This document shows, piece after piece, positions 17,852-27,238 of a stretch of DNA of 64,000 nt. The notes under the pieces were generated by a model. That model searched no databases and was not told where the DNA came from. It saw only the letters and a list, made by a program, of their open reading frames with translations. This DNA is from G965262015 sp965262015. GTDB taxonomy: Bacteria > Spirochaetota > Leptospiria > Turneriellales > CBDBES01. The stretch spans positions 1,426,001 through 1,490,000 of the forward strand of contig OZ253494.1 in the NCBI GenBank assembly GCA_965262015.1, read 5' to 3'. A program made the position numbers and the translations under genes. How positions within the stretch are numbered: position 1 is the first letter of the stretch; the number at the start of each line of letters is the position of its first letter.

Positions 17852-18508
17852 ATGATAGGGATTATTTATCAGATTAAGAAAGGATTACGTGAATCTCTAT
17901 TGCTGTATATACTTTCAGAATATGGTAAATTAAGCAAGATTAATTTACCTGGTATTATTAAATCAAAAAGAAGATCATCTATGTTTTTTGTACAGGGTAC
18001 GATTTGGGATTTTACCCTGCCCCATAAAAAATCTAAAATAGTTATACCAAAAGAGACACGTTTATTATATACTCCTGTAAACACAAAGTCTTCCTATGAA
18101 GATTTGTGTAAGGTAGATAGTTTATTAAAACCCTTAGAGACGCTTTGGTTAGGAGAGAGCTATACATTTATCTATGATATTTTGTTTCAAGTACTTAAGG
18201 AGTGGTCTAGCTTGGACGCCCTTGAGAAAGAAATGAGAATTAATTATTTTTATGTAAAAATCTTGACCTTACTTGGTCATTTGCCTTTAAATGAAGTTAT
18301 GCTAACCAATAAGCAAAATTATAGGGCATTTTTTTTAGGTTATGGTTTGGTTGATAGTCATTTAGAACAATATGCGAGTGTTTACCAAGAAAGCTATATT
18401 TCTATGAGATGGTTGTTGAGTGGTATAAAGTTAAAATCTTGTGTAGAAGAAAGTGGTAATAATACTATTTATCGTAATCGTATTATCCAGTTTCTTAATA
18501 TGAAATAG
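17852..18508 (+). CDS. recO: DNA repair protein RecO-like
   Basis: Likely partner of RecR in loading RecA. The N terminus IIYQIKKGLRESLLLYILSE, followed by YGKLSKINLPGIIKSKRRSS, matches the OB-fold start of RecO: strand, oxidised-sugar loop, then a basic GxxKxKRR segment. The remainder is helical, as in the RecO core, with LGHLPL near residue 145. At 218 residues it is slightly short, and the C-terminal zinc cysteines found in many RecO proteins are not evident. The start is ATG at 17852 with AGAGG upstream. It is 11 bases from gspC and probably cotranscribed with it. The assignment rests on pattern rather than a strong motif. Confidence 0.6.
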   Translation: MIGIIYQIKKGLRESLLLYILSEYGKLSKINLPGIIKSKRRSSMFFVQGTIWDFTLPHKKSKIVIPKETRLLYTPVNTKSSYEDLCKVDSLLKPLETLWLGESYTFIYDILFQVLKEWSSLDALEKEMRINYFYVKILTLLGHLPLNEVMLTNKQNYRAFFLGYGLVDSHLEQYASVYQESYISMRWLLSGIKLKSCVEESGNNTIYRNRIIQFLNMK

Positions 18509-18519
18509 GGAAGATTTTT

Positions 18520-19461
18520 ATGGATGTTTTACAAAAAAGCAAAAAGTTGCAAGATATATTTAAAGTATTTATTTACTATATAAAAAAATCTTCAAGCTCA
18601 TTGGCATATTCACCAAAATATCTTAATTATACAGGAATTGTCTTTTTAATGCTCGGATTAGGTAAGTTATTTACTATACTTTTGTTACATTTGTACATAC
18701 CTACTATCATCCCACGTGGGGATGTACAACGTAATACATCAGCTAATTTTAAAAAGCCAACCCATATTGATTCTGTCAATCTAACTCAAATTTTAGATGG
18801 TATTTTATATAAATCAGCAAGCATTAAAATAAATGAAGAAGAAGAATTTATAAAGGAAGTAAAAGATTATCAGTTACTTGGCACATTAGATGGACATCCA
18901 TCATTTGCACGAGCTGTTATAAAACTTTTAGATGGCAAGGGGCCTACGCAAGAGTATGCAATAGGGAATATTATTGGGATAGATAGAATTTTATGGATTG
19001 GTAGAGAGTATATTATCTTTAGGCGAGAGGAGGATAAGGTAAAGCTCAAAGTTGGTGAAACTACAAAGGAAGCACTTGAAGTGCATCTTCAAGATAAGAG
19101 TCTTACAGATACAACGAGTAGTGATGGTAATACAGTTTATAAAGTTTTTTCCAGACAGGAGCTAAATAAAATTGTTAAGGGAAATACCGCCCAGATATAC
19201 AAGAACGCTTCTTTTGGTCCAATGCTTGATAGTAATGATAAGATTATTGGTTATCGATTGCATAGTATTGGTAGAGGTCATATTTTTAGTAAATTAGGTG
19301 CTAAATCAGGTGATGTTGTTAAGAAAGTTAATGGTTATACTCTAGAAGATACTGAAAGAATGTTTGAGTTATGGCGTACCATAGGTAGTGCTGACAAAAT
19401 TATAATCAAGCTAGATAGAGGTGGAAAGCCATTAACTTACCACTTTAAAATTAAAAACTAA
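18520..19461 (+). CDS. gspC: Type II secretion protein GspC-like
   Basis: Inner-membrane linker of the type II secretion system. The 313-residue protein has a cytoplasmic N-terminal tail and one membrane segment (about residues 43-65). A periplasmic homology region follows (YQLLGTLDGHPSFARAVIKL, around 117-136). The C-terminal PDZ-like domain has GYRLHSIGRGHIFSKLGAKS with GDVVKKVNGYTL. This order is the hallmark of GspC. The usual gspD neighbour is missing: the next gene is the convergent pcnB. The rest of the gsp set must lie elsewhere or be absent. Confidence 0.82.
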   Translation: MDVLQKSKKLQDIFKVFIYYIKKSSSSLAYSPKYLNYTGIVFLMLGLGKLFTILLLHLYIPTIIPRGDVQRNTSANFKKPTHIDSVNLTQILDGILYKSASIKINEEEEFIKEVKDYQLLGTLDGHPSFARAVIKLLDGKGPTQEYAIGNIIGIDRILWIGREYIIFRREEDKVKLKVGETTKEALEVHLQDKSLTDTTSSDGNTVYKVFSRQELNKIVKGNTAQIYKNASFGPMLDSNDKIIGYRLHSIGRGHIFSKLGAKSGDVVKKVNGYTLEDTERMFELWRTIGSADKIIIKLDRGGKPLTYHFKIKN

Positions 19462-20861
19462 TAGTGCTTCTTGCGAACAGGCTTAGTAATTTCAGATCTA
19501 TTATGGGGATATCGTCTTCTATTGCCGTGTCCAATGTCTTGATCTTGCAGTACTCTATTAACTTGTCTAATGTGGCCAGGTAACTTTTTTCGTAGACCAA
19601 TTTCCCAGAATAAAGCCATCTGAATTGCTGCATGATCTTTCTGGGCTCTAGCATTTATTTTGTAATGTATAAACGATTCAAGAAAATAATTTTTTTCTTT
19701 GAACTTGGTTATCCACCCTTGTTTTTTAGAAGTTGACTGTGAAAACAAATGTTGGGTAGAAAAGATATATGATAAGGCGTCGCATTCTTTTCGAGTTAAA
19801 GCCATTTCTTTCGCAATAGGAGCTAGTTTCTCTTGGATTTTATCGATCATCATAGTATCATGCAAAGATACAGTAGCATCTGTAGAAATATAGTCTTGAA
19901 AGATATCTCTGATTAATAAACTATAATAAATGACAATATTAATATCTTCATGTTCTGAAATCATTCTATCACCTAATAATAGCCTTTGATAAATTTCTGT
20001 TTGTATGAATTGTTTATTCCAATTAACACCATATTTTGCTAGTATTTGGTTTGTTTTAGGGAAAATGGCCTCAAGGAATCTCATTTCCGATAAATTTTTA
20101 AAAACAATAGAACTAAACCCTGTTCGAAAAATTTTATTAAATTCTTCACGTAGTCGGTTATTGGATACTTTTTTAATATGATTGCGATTTTTTTTAATAG
20201 ATTTTAATGTAGCATTTTCAATAGAAAAATTAAGAGTACTAGAAAATTTAATAGCACGCAACATCCTAACTGGATCTTCTGGTAAGGATGTATCTGGATT
20301 ACCAATTACTCGAATAATTTTATTTTCTATATCAGAAAATCCACCTGTATAGTCTAAAATAACCATACTACGAGAATCAAGTAATAAAGAATTAATTGTA
20401 AAATCTCTACAAGCGATATCCTCCCTTAAATTACCATATTGATTATCTCTCTCCAGATAAGGGCTTCTTTTACTTTTTGTATTTTTTTGTTTCAACAACG
20501 ATCGTGTAGTTGAAACTTCAATAATTTTTCCATCTCGGAACATAACATGGACCAGCTTAAATCGCTTACCTATAATACAACTATTGCTAAATAAATAACG
20601 TATTCTTTTGGGTTCGGCTGTGGTAACAACATCAAAATCCTTAGGTGTTTTACCTAACAGCAAATCTCTGAGGCTTCCACCTACTACCCACGCCTGCTGT
20701 TTATGTTGTTGTAATCTATTAATTATTTTAAGGGCGTTAGCATCAATATGATGTTTTTTGATAGGGTGGAAATCTTTATAATACCTCTTACCGTCAGGGT
20801 ACTTTAGGATTTGATTAACTGAGAATTCTTTACCCAGCAAACTACTTAAAAATCCAAACAT
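19458..20861 (-). CDS. pcnB: Poly(A) polymerase / CCA-adding-type nucleotidyltransferase
   Basis: Class II nucleotidyltransferase that adds A tails to RNA. The signature WVVGGSLRDLLLGK is followed by TPKDFDVVTTAEP with the two catalytic Asp, and then ACRDFTINSLLLD and EDPVRMLRAIKFS. The N-terminal block before it (SSLLGKEFSVNQILKYPDGK) is typical of PcnB. The start is placed at the ATG whose reverse-strand codon is at 20859-20861, because AAGGA sits five bases upstream; a TTG twelve codons earlier is possible. The basic C-terminal tail (GNRRRYPHNRSEITKPVRKK) suits RNA binding. It converges with gspC, and the stop codons overlap by 4 bases. Confidence 0.88.
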   Translation of the reverse strand: MFGFLSSLLGKEFSVNQILKYPDGKRYYKDFHPIKKHHIDANALKIINRLQQHKQQAWVVGGSLRDLLLGKTPKDFDVVTTAEPKRIRYLFSNSCIIGKRFKLVHVMFRDGKIIEVSTTRSLLKQKNTKSKRSPYLERDNQYGNLREDIACRDFTINSLLLDSRSMVILDYTGGFSDIENKIIRVIGNPDTSLPEDPVRMLRAIKFSSTLNFSIENATLKSIKKNRNHIKKVSNNRLREEFNKIFRTGFSSIVFKNLSEMRFLEAIFPKTNQILAKYGVNWNKQFIQTEIYQRLLLGDRMISEHEDINIVIYYSLLIRDIFQDYISTDATVSLHDTMMIDKIQEKLAPIAKEMALTRKECDALSYIFSTQHLFSQSTSKKQGWITKFKEKNYFLESFIHYKINARAQKDHAAIQMALFWEIGLRKKLPGHIRQVNRVLQDQDIGHGNRRRYPHNRSEITKPVRKKHY

Positions 20862-21017
20862 GAAAATCCTTAATTTATTGTGTTGACGTAGAATCAACGA
20901 AAATTATATTTTATGGGTCATTATGCCTTTTATTGTTAATTTTTCTGGGAAAATAGCTGCTTAACACAAGTGTTATTTCTAATACTTTATTAAACTTGTT
21001 TTTTATTATGCTTTTTT

Positions 21018-21818
21018 ATGAAATATAATTTTTTCACGGTAGATACAATTCAATGTTCTGTTACTAAGGATGTGCAAGTTGATGTGTTACGTGTAACGAT
21101 TGATAATCCTCCTGTTAATGCACTTAGTAGTGGTATTTTGAAAGAATTGGATGTATTACTTGATGAGTTAATAAAGCAAAAAGTACAAGCCTTTATATTC
21201 ACTGGGAAAGGTAGGGCTTTCATAGCAGGTGCAGACATCAAGGAGATGCAGAATTTTGGTGTTGAAGAGGCCCGTTTATTTGCTATGGAAGGACATAAAG
21301 TTTTTAAAAAGTTAGAAAATATGGATAGTATTTCAGTCGCTATGTTAAATGGTGTGACAATGGGGGGGGGCTTAGAGTTAACTTTAGCGTGTGATATTCG
21401 TATTGCCAGTGAAAACGTATTAATGGGTTTGCCAGAAGTTACCTTGGGTCTTATTCCAGGTTTTGGTGGTACTCAAAGATTAACACGGCTTATAGGTACA
21501 AGCCTGGCAAAATATCATATTCTTACTGGTACTCCAATAGATTTACAGAAAGCTCTAGAGAATAACCTAGTTCACCGCATTGTTACAGAGGAGCATCTAG
21601 AAGAAGAAACTTGCAAAATTATTGTAAAACTTTTACGAAATGGTCCCACTGGTATTTTACATGCTAAACATTTGATTAATTCATATAATAGTGAAACACT
21701 ACAAAGTGGTTTACATCAAGAAGTGGATTTATTTGCATCTCTATTCAAAGGTACAGAACCTAGCATCGGTTTACGTGCTTTTCTTGCTAAAGAAATTCCT
21801 CAATATGAAACAGATTAA
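21018..21818 (+). CDS. Enoyl-CoA hydratase/isomerase family protein
   Basis: A 266-residue crotonase-fold protein. The oxyanion-hole motifs are FTGKGRAFIAGADIKEM (about residues 62-78) and NGVTMGGGLELTLACDIRIA (about 112-131). The catalytic Glu positions are GLELTLA and GLPEVTLGLIPGFGG, so hydratase activity is likely. It probably acts on 3-hydroxyacyl-CoA in fatty-acid degradation. The codons for MGGG contain an uninterrupted run of nine G at 21362-21370, unusual in so AT-rich a genome and a potential slippage site. The gene overlaps menA by 14 bases. Confidence 0.88.
   Translation: MKYNFFTVDTIQCSVTKDVQVDVLRVTIDNPPVNALSSGILKELDVLLDELIKQKVQAFIFTGKGRAFIAGADIKEMQNFGVEEARLFAMEGHKVFKKLENMDSISVAMLNGVTMGGGLELTLACDIRIASENVLMGLPEVTLGLIPGFGGTQRLTRLIGTSLAKYHILTGTPIDLQKALENNLVHRIVTEEHLEEETCKIIVKLLRNGPTGILHAKHLINSYNSETLQSGLHQEVDLFASLFKGTEPSIGLRAFLAKEIPQYETD
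21362..21370 (+). repeat. Nine-G homopolymer inside a coding region
   Basis: The run spans the last base of ATG and the following Gly codons of the crotonase oxyanion-hole motif. Loss or gain of one G would shift the frame and end the protein early. Such tracts are classic sites of replication slippage and also of assembly error. Confidence 0.85.
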
Positions 21819-22695
21819 AATCTGGTTTATTACAATAAGACCCATTACACTATTAGCTTCAATCTCTCCCGTACTTGTAGGGAGTAGTTTAGCATATTAT
21901 TATCTTCATGTTCAGGGAAACATTCTGATTTTATTACTGATTACTAGTGCACTTATACAAGTGTTTACTAATTTAGTGAATGATTATTATGATTTTATAA
22001 ATAATATTGATGGTGAAGATAGACTTGGACCCAAACGAGGTCTACAGTTAGGTCAGATTAGCTTAACAGAGATGTCCAGAGCAATTTACATTGTCCTATT
22101 TCTGATTATTTTTTTAGGTGCTTTAATTGTTTTTAAGACAGATATTTATATTCTCATCATTGGTTTGTTCTCTTTACTATTTGCTTACCTCTATACTGCT
22201 CCATTTTTTTCTCTATCAAGACGAGGTTTAGCAGATATATTTGTTTTTATTTTTTTTGGTCCAGTAGCAGTGTTAGGGACATACTATGCACATACACAAC
22301 TTATACCAACATTATACCCTATCCTTGTAAGTAGCTTACCTGGCTCTTTGTCTGTTACTATCTTAATGATAAATAATATTAGAGATTACGAAACAGATAC
22401 CAAAGCAGGTAAAAAAACATTAGTTGTAAAATTAGGTGTAAGTAAAGTAAAATTGATCTATGTATGTATGTTTATCCCTTGCTTTGTTATCCCAATTTTA
22501 CTATTCTCAATATTGGGTTTTTGGGCTTACCTGCCTCTTGCAACAATTCCTATTATTTATTTTAGTGTAAAAAATACTTGTGGTGAAAAAAAAAATAGTG
22601 TGAGTTTTAATTATATTTTAGCCAGTAACGCTGTTCTTCTCTTTTCATATTGTTGCTTACTGTCACTAGGGTTTATATTGCCAGTACTTTTTTAG
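21805..22695 (+). CDS. menA: 1,4-dihydroxy-2-naphthoate polyprenyltransferase (UbiA family)
   Basis: Prenylates dihydroxynaphthoate in the membrane to make demethylmenaquinone, implying a menaquinone respiratory chain. The 296-residue protein has about eight membrane helices. The aspartate motifs are NDYYDFINNID (around residue 55) and NNIRDYETDTKAGKKT (around residue 190), as in MenA. ATG at 21805 begins MKQIKIWFITIRPITLLAS, the normal family start, and overlaps the crotonase gene by 14 bases. Frames extending upstream would only translate the crotonase tail. cmk starts 17 bases after the stop. Confidence 0.88.
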   Translation: MKQIKIWFITIRPITLLASISPVLVGSSLAYYYLHVQGNILILLLITSALIQVFTNLVNDYYDFINNIDGEDRLGPKRGLQLGQISLTEMSRAIYIVLFLIIFLGALIVFKTDIYILIIGLFSLLFAYLYTAPFFSLSRRGLADIFVFIFFGPVAVLGTYYAHTQLIPTLYPILVSSLPGSLSVTILMINNIRDYETDTKAGKKTLVVKLGVSKVKLIYVCMFIPCFVIPILLFSILGFWAYLPLATIPIIYFSVKNTCGEKKNSVSFNYILASNAVLLFSYCCLLSLGFILPVLF

Positions 22696-22712
22696 TTATT
22701 AATTAATAAATT

Positions 22713-23402
22713 ATGAATTTAATAGTTACTATAGATGGTCCAGCTGGTTCAGGTAAATCTGCTGTAAGCAATATCGTGGCTAAAAAATTTAGTTTGTATG
22801 TATTAGATTCTGGTGCTATATATCGTGCGATAACAATTTTAGGTTTGCGTTTTGCAGATAAACATGATACTTCTGTGGAAGAGATCATTCAAACAAGCTC
22901 TTTTAGAAGTTATTTATCTGATCTATCTTTTGAACTTATATTTCAACAATATGAACAAACTATTGTGGTAGAAGGAGATGCTATGGGTGAACAGTTATAT
23001 CAACCAAATATCACTAGGCAGGTAAAAAATATAGCAAATGTAATATTTTTACGTGATTTTGTTAATCAAAAGCTTATTGCTATTGCTAAACAGTATGATG
23101 TTATTGCTAATGGAAGAGATATGAGTACGATAGTATTTCCCGATGCCCCACTTAAATTTTTTTTAACGGCAGATGTTACTATGCGTAGTAAAAGGAAATA
23201 TCAAGAACTTTTAGCTTCAAATCCTAATATAGAGTGTGAGCAGGTATTACAAGATATGATTGATAGAGACAAACAAGATCGTAATAGAAAAGTTGGTGCC
23301 TTGAAAATAAGCAAGGATGTAATTTTCATTGACACAACCTATCTAACACTAGAGCATGTAGTTGGCGTTGTTGGAGATCATATTATGGATTTTAAAGGTT
23401 GA
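22713..23402 (+). CDS. cmk: Cytidylate kinase
   Basis: Phosphorylates CMP and dCMP. The 229-residue protein begins TIDGPAGSGKSAVSNIVAKK, with the Walker A loop GPAGSGKS at about residues 8-15. YVLDSGAIYRAITILGL follows, and the substrate-binding segment is ANGRDMSTIVFPDAPLKFFL. The DRDKQDRNRKVGAL region near the C terminus is the lid. It is 15 bases upstream of rpsA, the arrangement found in many bacteria, which supports cotranscription. Confidence 0.95.
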   Translation: MNLIVTIDGPAGSGKSAVSNIVAKKFSLYVLDSGAIYRAITILGLRFADKHDTSVEEIIQTSSFRSYLSDLSFELIFQQYEQTIVVEGDAMGEQLYQPNITRQVKNIANVIFLRDFVNQKLIAIAKQYDVIANGRDMSTIVFPDAPLKFFLTADVTMRSKRKYQELLASNPNIECEQVLQDMIDRDKQDRNRKVGALKISKDVIFIDTTYLTLEHVVGVVGDHIMDFKG

Positions 23403-23417
23403 ATGCAATAGTAATTT

Positions 23418-25139
23418 ATGTCGTCTATCCTATTTGAAGATATTAATGGTAATATGGCAGATTTGCTTGCTGCCAATGAGGATGCTTTTGTTAGTAATCC
23501 CCAGAAAGATGAGATAATTGTATGTCGGGTTATATCTGCTGGCCCCAAAAGTGTATTAGTTTCCACTAGTGCTAAAATAGAAGGTATTATACCATCCACC
23601 GATTTTGATACATTACCTGAGACAGGTGAGGAATTAGAAGTTCTTGTTAAGGGTCTTAGTAAAGAAACAGGTCTTGTTGATCTGTCTAAGAAGGAATTGG
23701 ATATTGAAAAAGGCATGCGTATTATTAACGAAGCTATGGATGCTAATTTACCTGTTAGAGGAAAAGTTATTAGGCGAGCTAGCCAAGGCTATATGGTAAA
23801 TATCGAGAATATTGAAATGTTCTTACCCATGTCACAGGTGGGATTTTTATTTGCGGATGAGGAAAATAAAAGTGTAGGTAAAGATTTTACAGGTTTTTCA
23901 TGTCTATATAAAGTACTTAAAATTGATCGCAGGGGTAAAAGTGGTGTAGTCTCTAGGAAACAATATCAAGATGATATAAACAAAGTAGCTTGGTCTAATA
24001 TTGTTGATAATAGACAGGTTGGTGATGAAGTAGAAGGAATGGTAATGAAGTGTACTTATCATGGAGTTTATGTTATGGTAGATGAATTTTTAGGTTTTGT
24101 TCATCGTACTAATATTTCATGGGCAAGAATTGCAAAAAATGTGACAAATCACATTCCTATTAACTCAAAAATTAGAGTTCGTATATTAGACATTAATCCT
24201 GAAGTCATGCGGTTATCTTTGGGTATTAAACAATTAACAGAAGATCCTTGGGAGAATATACTAGAAACATATTTGATAGGAGATGTGGTTAATGGTACGG
24301 TCACTTTTCTTTCTAAACAATTTGCTTTTATTTCACTTCAAGACTCTTCCATAGAAGCTATGATGTTTGTTTCTGAAATAAGTTGGAGTAAAAAGGTGAC
24401 AGATGCCCGTTCTCTTTTAAGGGTTGGTAGTGAAGTACAGGGTAAAATTTTGAGTATTAATATTGAAGAGCGAAAGATCTTTATTGGCATGAAGCAACTT
24501 GAAAATGATCCATGGCTTACTATTGCTAATAAGATCCAAGTTAATGATAAACAGACAGGAGTGGTTACTAGTATTACTGAATTTGGTATTTTTGTTGAGA
24601 TTGAGAAATATATAGATGGTTTAGTCCCTAATGAAAACATAGACTGGTTCAAGAGGACATTTAGTTTATCTTCCCTTAAGAAAAAATATAATGTGGGTAA
24701 AACCGTTGATTTTCAGATTGTGTCTATTGATCCAGACGCCAAGAAAATAGTATGTAGTTTTAAGCATATAGAGTTAAATCCATACGAATCAATAAAGAGT
24801 AAGTTTGTTAAAAATCAATTAACAACAGGTGTTATAAGTAAAATTGCTCAATTTGGTATGTTTATTACGATTGATGGTAAATTAGATGGACTATTGCATA
24901 CAAATGATATGTATAAAGATCATGCAGGTAAGCTTACTTCTAAATATAAAGTAGGTGAAGAAATAGAGGTAGTCGTTGTTAATGTTGAGCCTGAAAAGTC
25001 TAGAATTCGATTATCCCAACGAGCTATTAAAAATATTGTAGTGTCCAAAGAAAGGTCAAAATATATTAGTAATGCAAATGAGTTGTTAACAGATTCCCCT
25101 TTTAAAAATTTACAACACCTTTTGTCGTCTGATAATTAA
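23418..25139 (+). CDS. rpsA: 30S ribosomal protein S1
   Basis: Binds mRNA on the small ribosomal subunit. The 573-residue product has six recognisable S1 (OB-fold) repeats, starting near residues 28, 112, 197, 284, 374 and 458. The sixth carries the strand pattern GVISKIAQFGMFITIDGKL with a DGLLH end, and the fifth GVVTSITEFGIFVEIEKYI. Repeats 3 to 6 end in the normal LSLGIKQL / CSFKHIELNP linkers. Length and repeat number match Gram-negative S1 proteins. The ATG follows cmk closely; no terminator is obvious in the 79 bases before fumC. Confidence 0.93.
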   Translation: MSSILFEDINGNMADLLAANEDAFVSNPQKDEIIVCRVISAGPKSVLVSTSAKIEGIIPSTDFDTLPETGEELEVLVKGLSKETGLVDLSKKELDIEKGMRIINEAMDANLPVRGKVIRRASQGYMVNIENIEMFLPMSQVGFLFADEENKSVGKDFTGFSCLYKVLKIDRRGKSGVVSRKQYQDDINKVAWSNIVDNRQVGDEVEGMVMKCTYHGVYVMVDEFLGFVHRTNISWARIAKNVTNHIPINSKIRVRILDINPEVMRLSLGIKQLTEDPWENILETYLIGDVVNGTVTFLSKQFAFISLQDSSIEAMMFVSEISWSKKVTDARSLLRVGSEVQGKILSINIEERKIFIGMKQLENDPWLTIANKIQVNDKQTGVVTSITEFGIFVEIEKYIDGLVPNENIDWFKRTFSLSSLKKKYNVGKTVDFQIVSIDPDAKKIVCSFKHIELNPYESIKSKFVKNQLTTGVISKIAQFGMFITIDGKLDGLLHTNDMYKDHAGKLTSKYKVGEEIEVVVVNVEPEKSRIRLSQRAIKNIVVSKERSKYISNANELLTDSPFKNLQHLLSSDN

Positions 25140-25218
25140 AAAATTACTTATTCCTAAAAAGGAAGGATTATGTGTAAGTTTTTAGAGTTGTTTTGAATTA
25201 TATCATGCTATTTAAATT

Positions 25219-26613
25219 ATGGAATATAGAATAGAGAAAGATAGTATGGGCAATGTAAAAGTTCCTGAAAATAAGTATTGGGGAGCTCAAACTCAACGCT
25301 CATTAGAAAATTTCAAAATTAGTGACCAAAAAATGCCTAGAGAGGTAATAGAGTCTTTTTCTGTATTAAAAGAGGCAGCAGCAAAGACCAATTATGAATG
25401 CAATATTTTCTCCAAAGAAAAGATGGAAGTTATTACACAAGTCTGTGAAGAGATACGTGAGGATAAGCTTGCTGAACATTTCCCTTTGGTAGTTTGGCAA
25501 ACGGGATCAGGGACACAAAGCAACATGAATGTCAATGAAGTCATTGCTAATAGAGGTCATGTTCTTCATGGTGGTAAATTACAAGATGAAGTTAAGTTTT
25601 TACATCCCAATGATGATGTAAATAAGTCACAGTCATCTAATGATACCTTCCCAACAGCAATGAATATTGCAAGCTATAGGGTTCTGCATACAAAAACGTT
25701 ACCTAGTTTAGAAAAATTACAAAGTACTCTAGAGAAAAAATCTAAAAAATTTAAAGATATTATTAAAATAGGTAGAACACATTTTATGGATGCTACACCC
25801 CTCACTTTAGGACAAGAGTTTTCAGGATATGCTTCTCAGATAGAACATGGTGTTATTAAATTAAGGGATAGCATGCAACATTTACAAGAATTAGCTTTAG
25901 GAGGTACTGCTGTTGGGACAGGTATAAATACACCAAAGGGGTATTCTACTACAGTTGCTAAATATATTTCTCAATTAACGGGGTTGCCCTTTATAAGTGC
26001 TATAAATAAATTTGAGTCTTTGGCAGCCAATGATGCCATTGTGTCTACTTCTGGTGCACTCAAAACTTTAGCAGTTAGCTTAATGAAAATTGCTAATGAT
26101 ATACGCATGTTAGCTTCTGGTCCACGTTCTGGAATTGGTGAAATTTATATTCCAGCAAATGAACCAGGTTCTTCTATTATGCCAGGCAAGGTGAATCCTA
26201 CACAGTGCGAGGCATTGACAATGGTATGTGCACAAGTCATTGGAAATGATGTTGCTATAAGTATAGGAGGGATGAATGGTCATTTTGAACTCAACGTCTT
26301 TAAACCTATGATTATATTTAATTTTTTAATGGCGGCAAATAATATGGCTGACGCTGTCCTTTCTTTTACCGATAATTGTGTTGTTGATATTGAGCCAAAT
26401 TTATCTATTATTACTAAAAATCTTGAAAATTCACTAATGCTTGTTACCGCTTTAAATACACATATTGGTTATGATAATGCAGCTAAAATTGCAAAAAAAG
26501 CTTATAGTGATAATACAACTTTAAAGGTTGCAGCTCTTAAGTTGGATTTACTTACAGAAGCTGAATTTGATCAATGGGTGAAACCTGAAAATATGATAGG
26601 TAATAATCCATAA
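25219..26613 (+). CDS. fumC: Fumarate hydratase, class II
   Basis: Interconverts fumarate and malate in the citric acid cycle without an iron-sulfur cluster. The 464-residue length is standard. It has WGAQTQRSLENFKIS near the N terminus and TGSGTQSNMNVNEV. It also has KSQSSNDTFPTAM and the fumarase/aspartase signature GSSIMPGKVNPTQCEAL. The C terminus NTHIGYDNAAKIAKKA is typical of FumC rather than aspartase. It is followed 22 bases later by a gene of unknown function on the same strand. Confidence 0.96.
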   Translation: MEYRIEKDSMGNVKVPENKYWGAQTQRSLENFKISDQKMPREVIESFSVLKEAAAKTNYECNIFSKEKMEVITQVCEEIREDKLAEHFPLVVWQTGSGTQSNMNVNEVIANRGHVLHGGKLQDEVKFLHPNDDVNKSQSSNDTFPTAMNIASYRVLHTKTLPSLEKLQSTLEKKSKKFKDIIKIGRTHFMDATPLTLGQEFSGYASQIEHGVIKLRDSMQHLQELALGGTAVGTGINTPKGYSTTVAKYISQLTGLPFISAINKFESLAANDAIVSTSGALKTLAVSLMKIANDIRMLASGPRSGIGEIYIPANEPGSSIMPGKVNPTQCEALTMVCAQVIGNDVAISIGGMNGHFELNVFKPMIIFNFLMAANNMADAVLSFTDNCVVDIEPNLSIITKNLENSLMLVTALNTHIGYDNAAKIAKKAYSDNTTLKVAALKLDLLTEAEFDQWVKPENMIGNNP

Positions 26614-26635
26614 TTTATTTGTGTGGAATTAATGC

Positions 26636-27238
26636 GTGCATCCTTTCCTCGAAATTTTCCGTAAAAAACGGTCTTATCGCTTTAAAATTCCTCAGAATCT
26701 TATTAATCAAGTAATTAAGCGTTCATTATATAATGTTGCTAAATCACCACATTCTTTGGAGATAGAATTACATGATCAAATAATTATTTTAAAAGGGCTT
26801 GTTGATAAGCCGGATTATATGATTCCTAGCATACGAGATACCGTTTTTTTTGATATTTGCTTGAAGATGGATCACCTGAAAGATGGAATTTTAACTTTAT
26901 CTATCAAGGATGTACAGGTATATGATGCTAGCCATTTAGATGTATTAAAACTCTTAAGTAAATATACGAATATCACAAAAAAATATTTATTGGATGATAT
27001 TTTTCATGATTCTTTAGATTTTATTAATTTAAGTCCATCTTATGAATATATTACTATTCACATATCTGATCTTAGTAATTATTTTCTTAAAAAAGTACGC
27101 TTACATAATCAAATTGAGATTACTTCTGTACAACTGCGTGAGGAATTCTTGGAATTTTATTCTGATAGTAATGTCATGGTTTATGGTGTAATAAAAACTC
27201 TTTTGTCTCGGATCGATAAAAAATTAAATAAAAATTAA
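26636..27238 (+). CDS. Hypothetical protein, 200 aa
   Basis: Not recognised. The reading frame begins with GTG; the ATG at 26632 is out of frame and closes within eleven codons, so GTG is the best start. The product is basic at the N terminus (EIFRKKRSYRFKI) and then acidic and strand-rich, with repeated I/L/D patterns. It has no signal peptide or membrane segment and appears cytoplasmic. It follows fumC by 22 bases and may share its transcript. Its stop overlaps that of the convergent lipoprotein gene. Codon use matches its neighbours. Confidence 0.6.
   Translation: MHPFLEIFRKKRSYRFKIPQNLINQVIKRSLYNVAKSPHSLEIELHDQIIILKGLVDKPDYMIPSIRDTVFFDICLKMDHLKDGILTLSIKDVQVYDASHLDVLKLLSKYTNITKKYLLDDIFHDSLDFINLSPSYEYITIHISDLSNYFLKKVRLHNQIEITSVQLREEFLEFYSDSNVMVYGVIKTLLSRIDKKLNKN

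Noticed and set aside
20862..20897. TTG start for pcnB
   Set aside because: A ribosome binding site precedes the ATG at 20861, not the TTG.
21691..21804. Upstream extension of menA
   Set aside because: The added residues come from the crotonase gene in another frame; the family start is at 21805.
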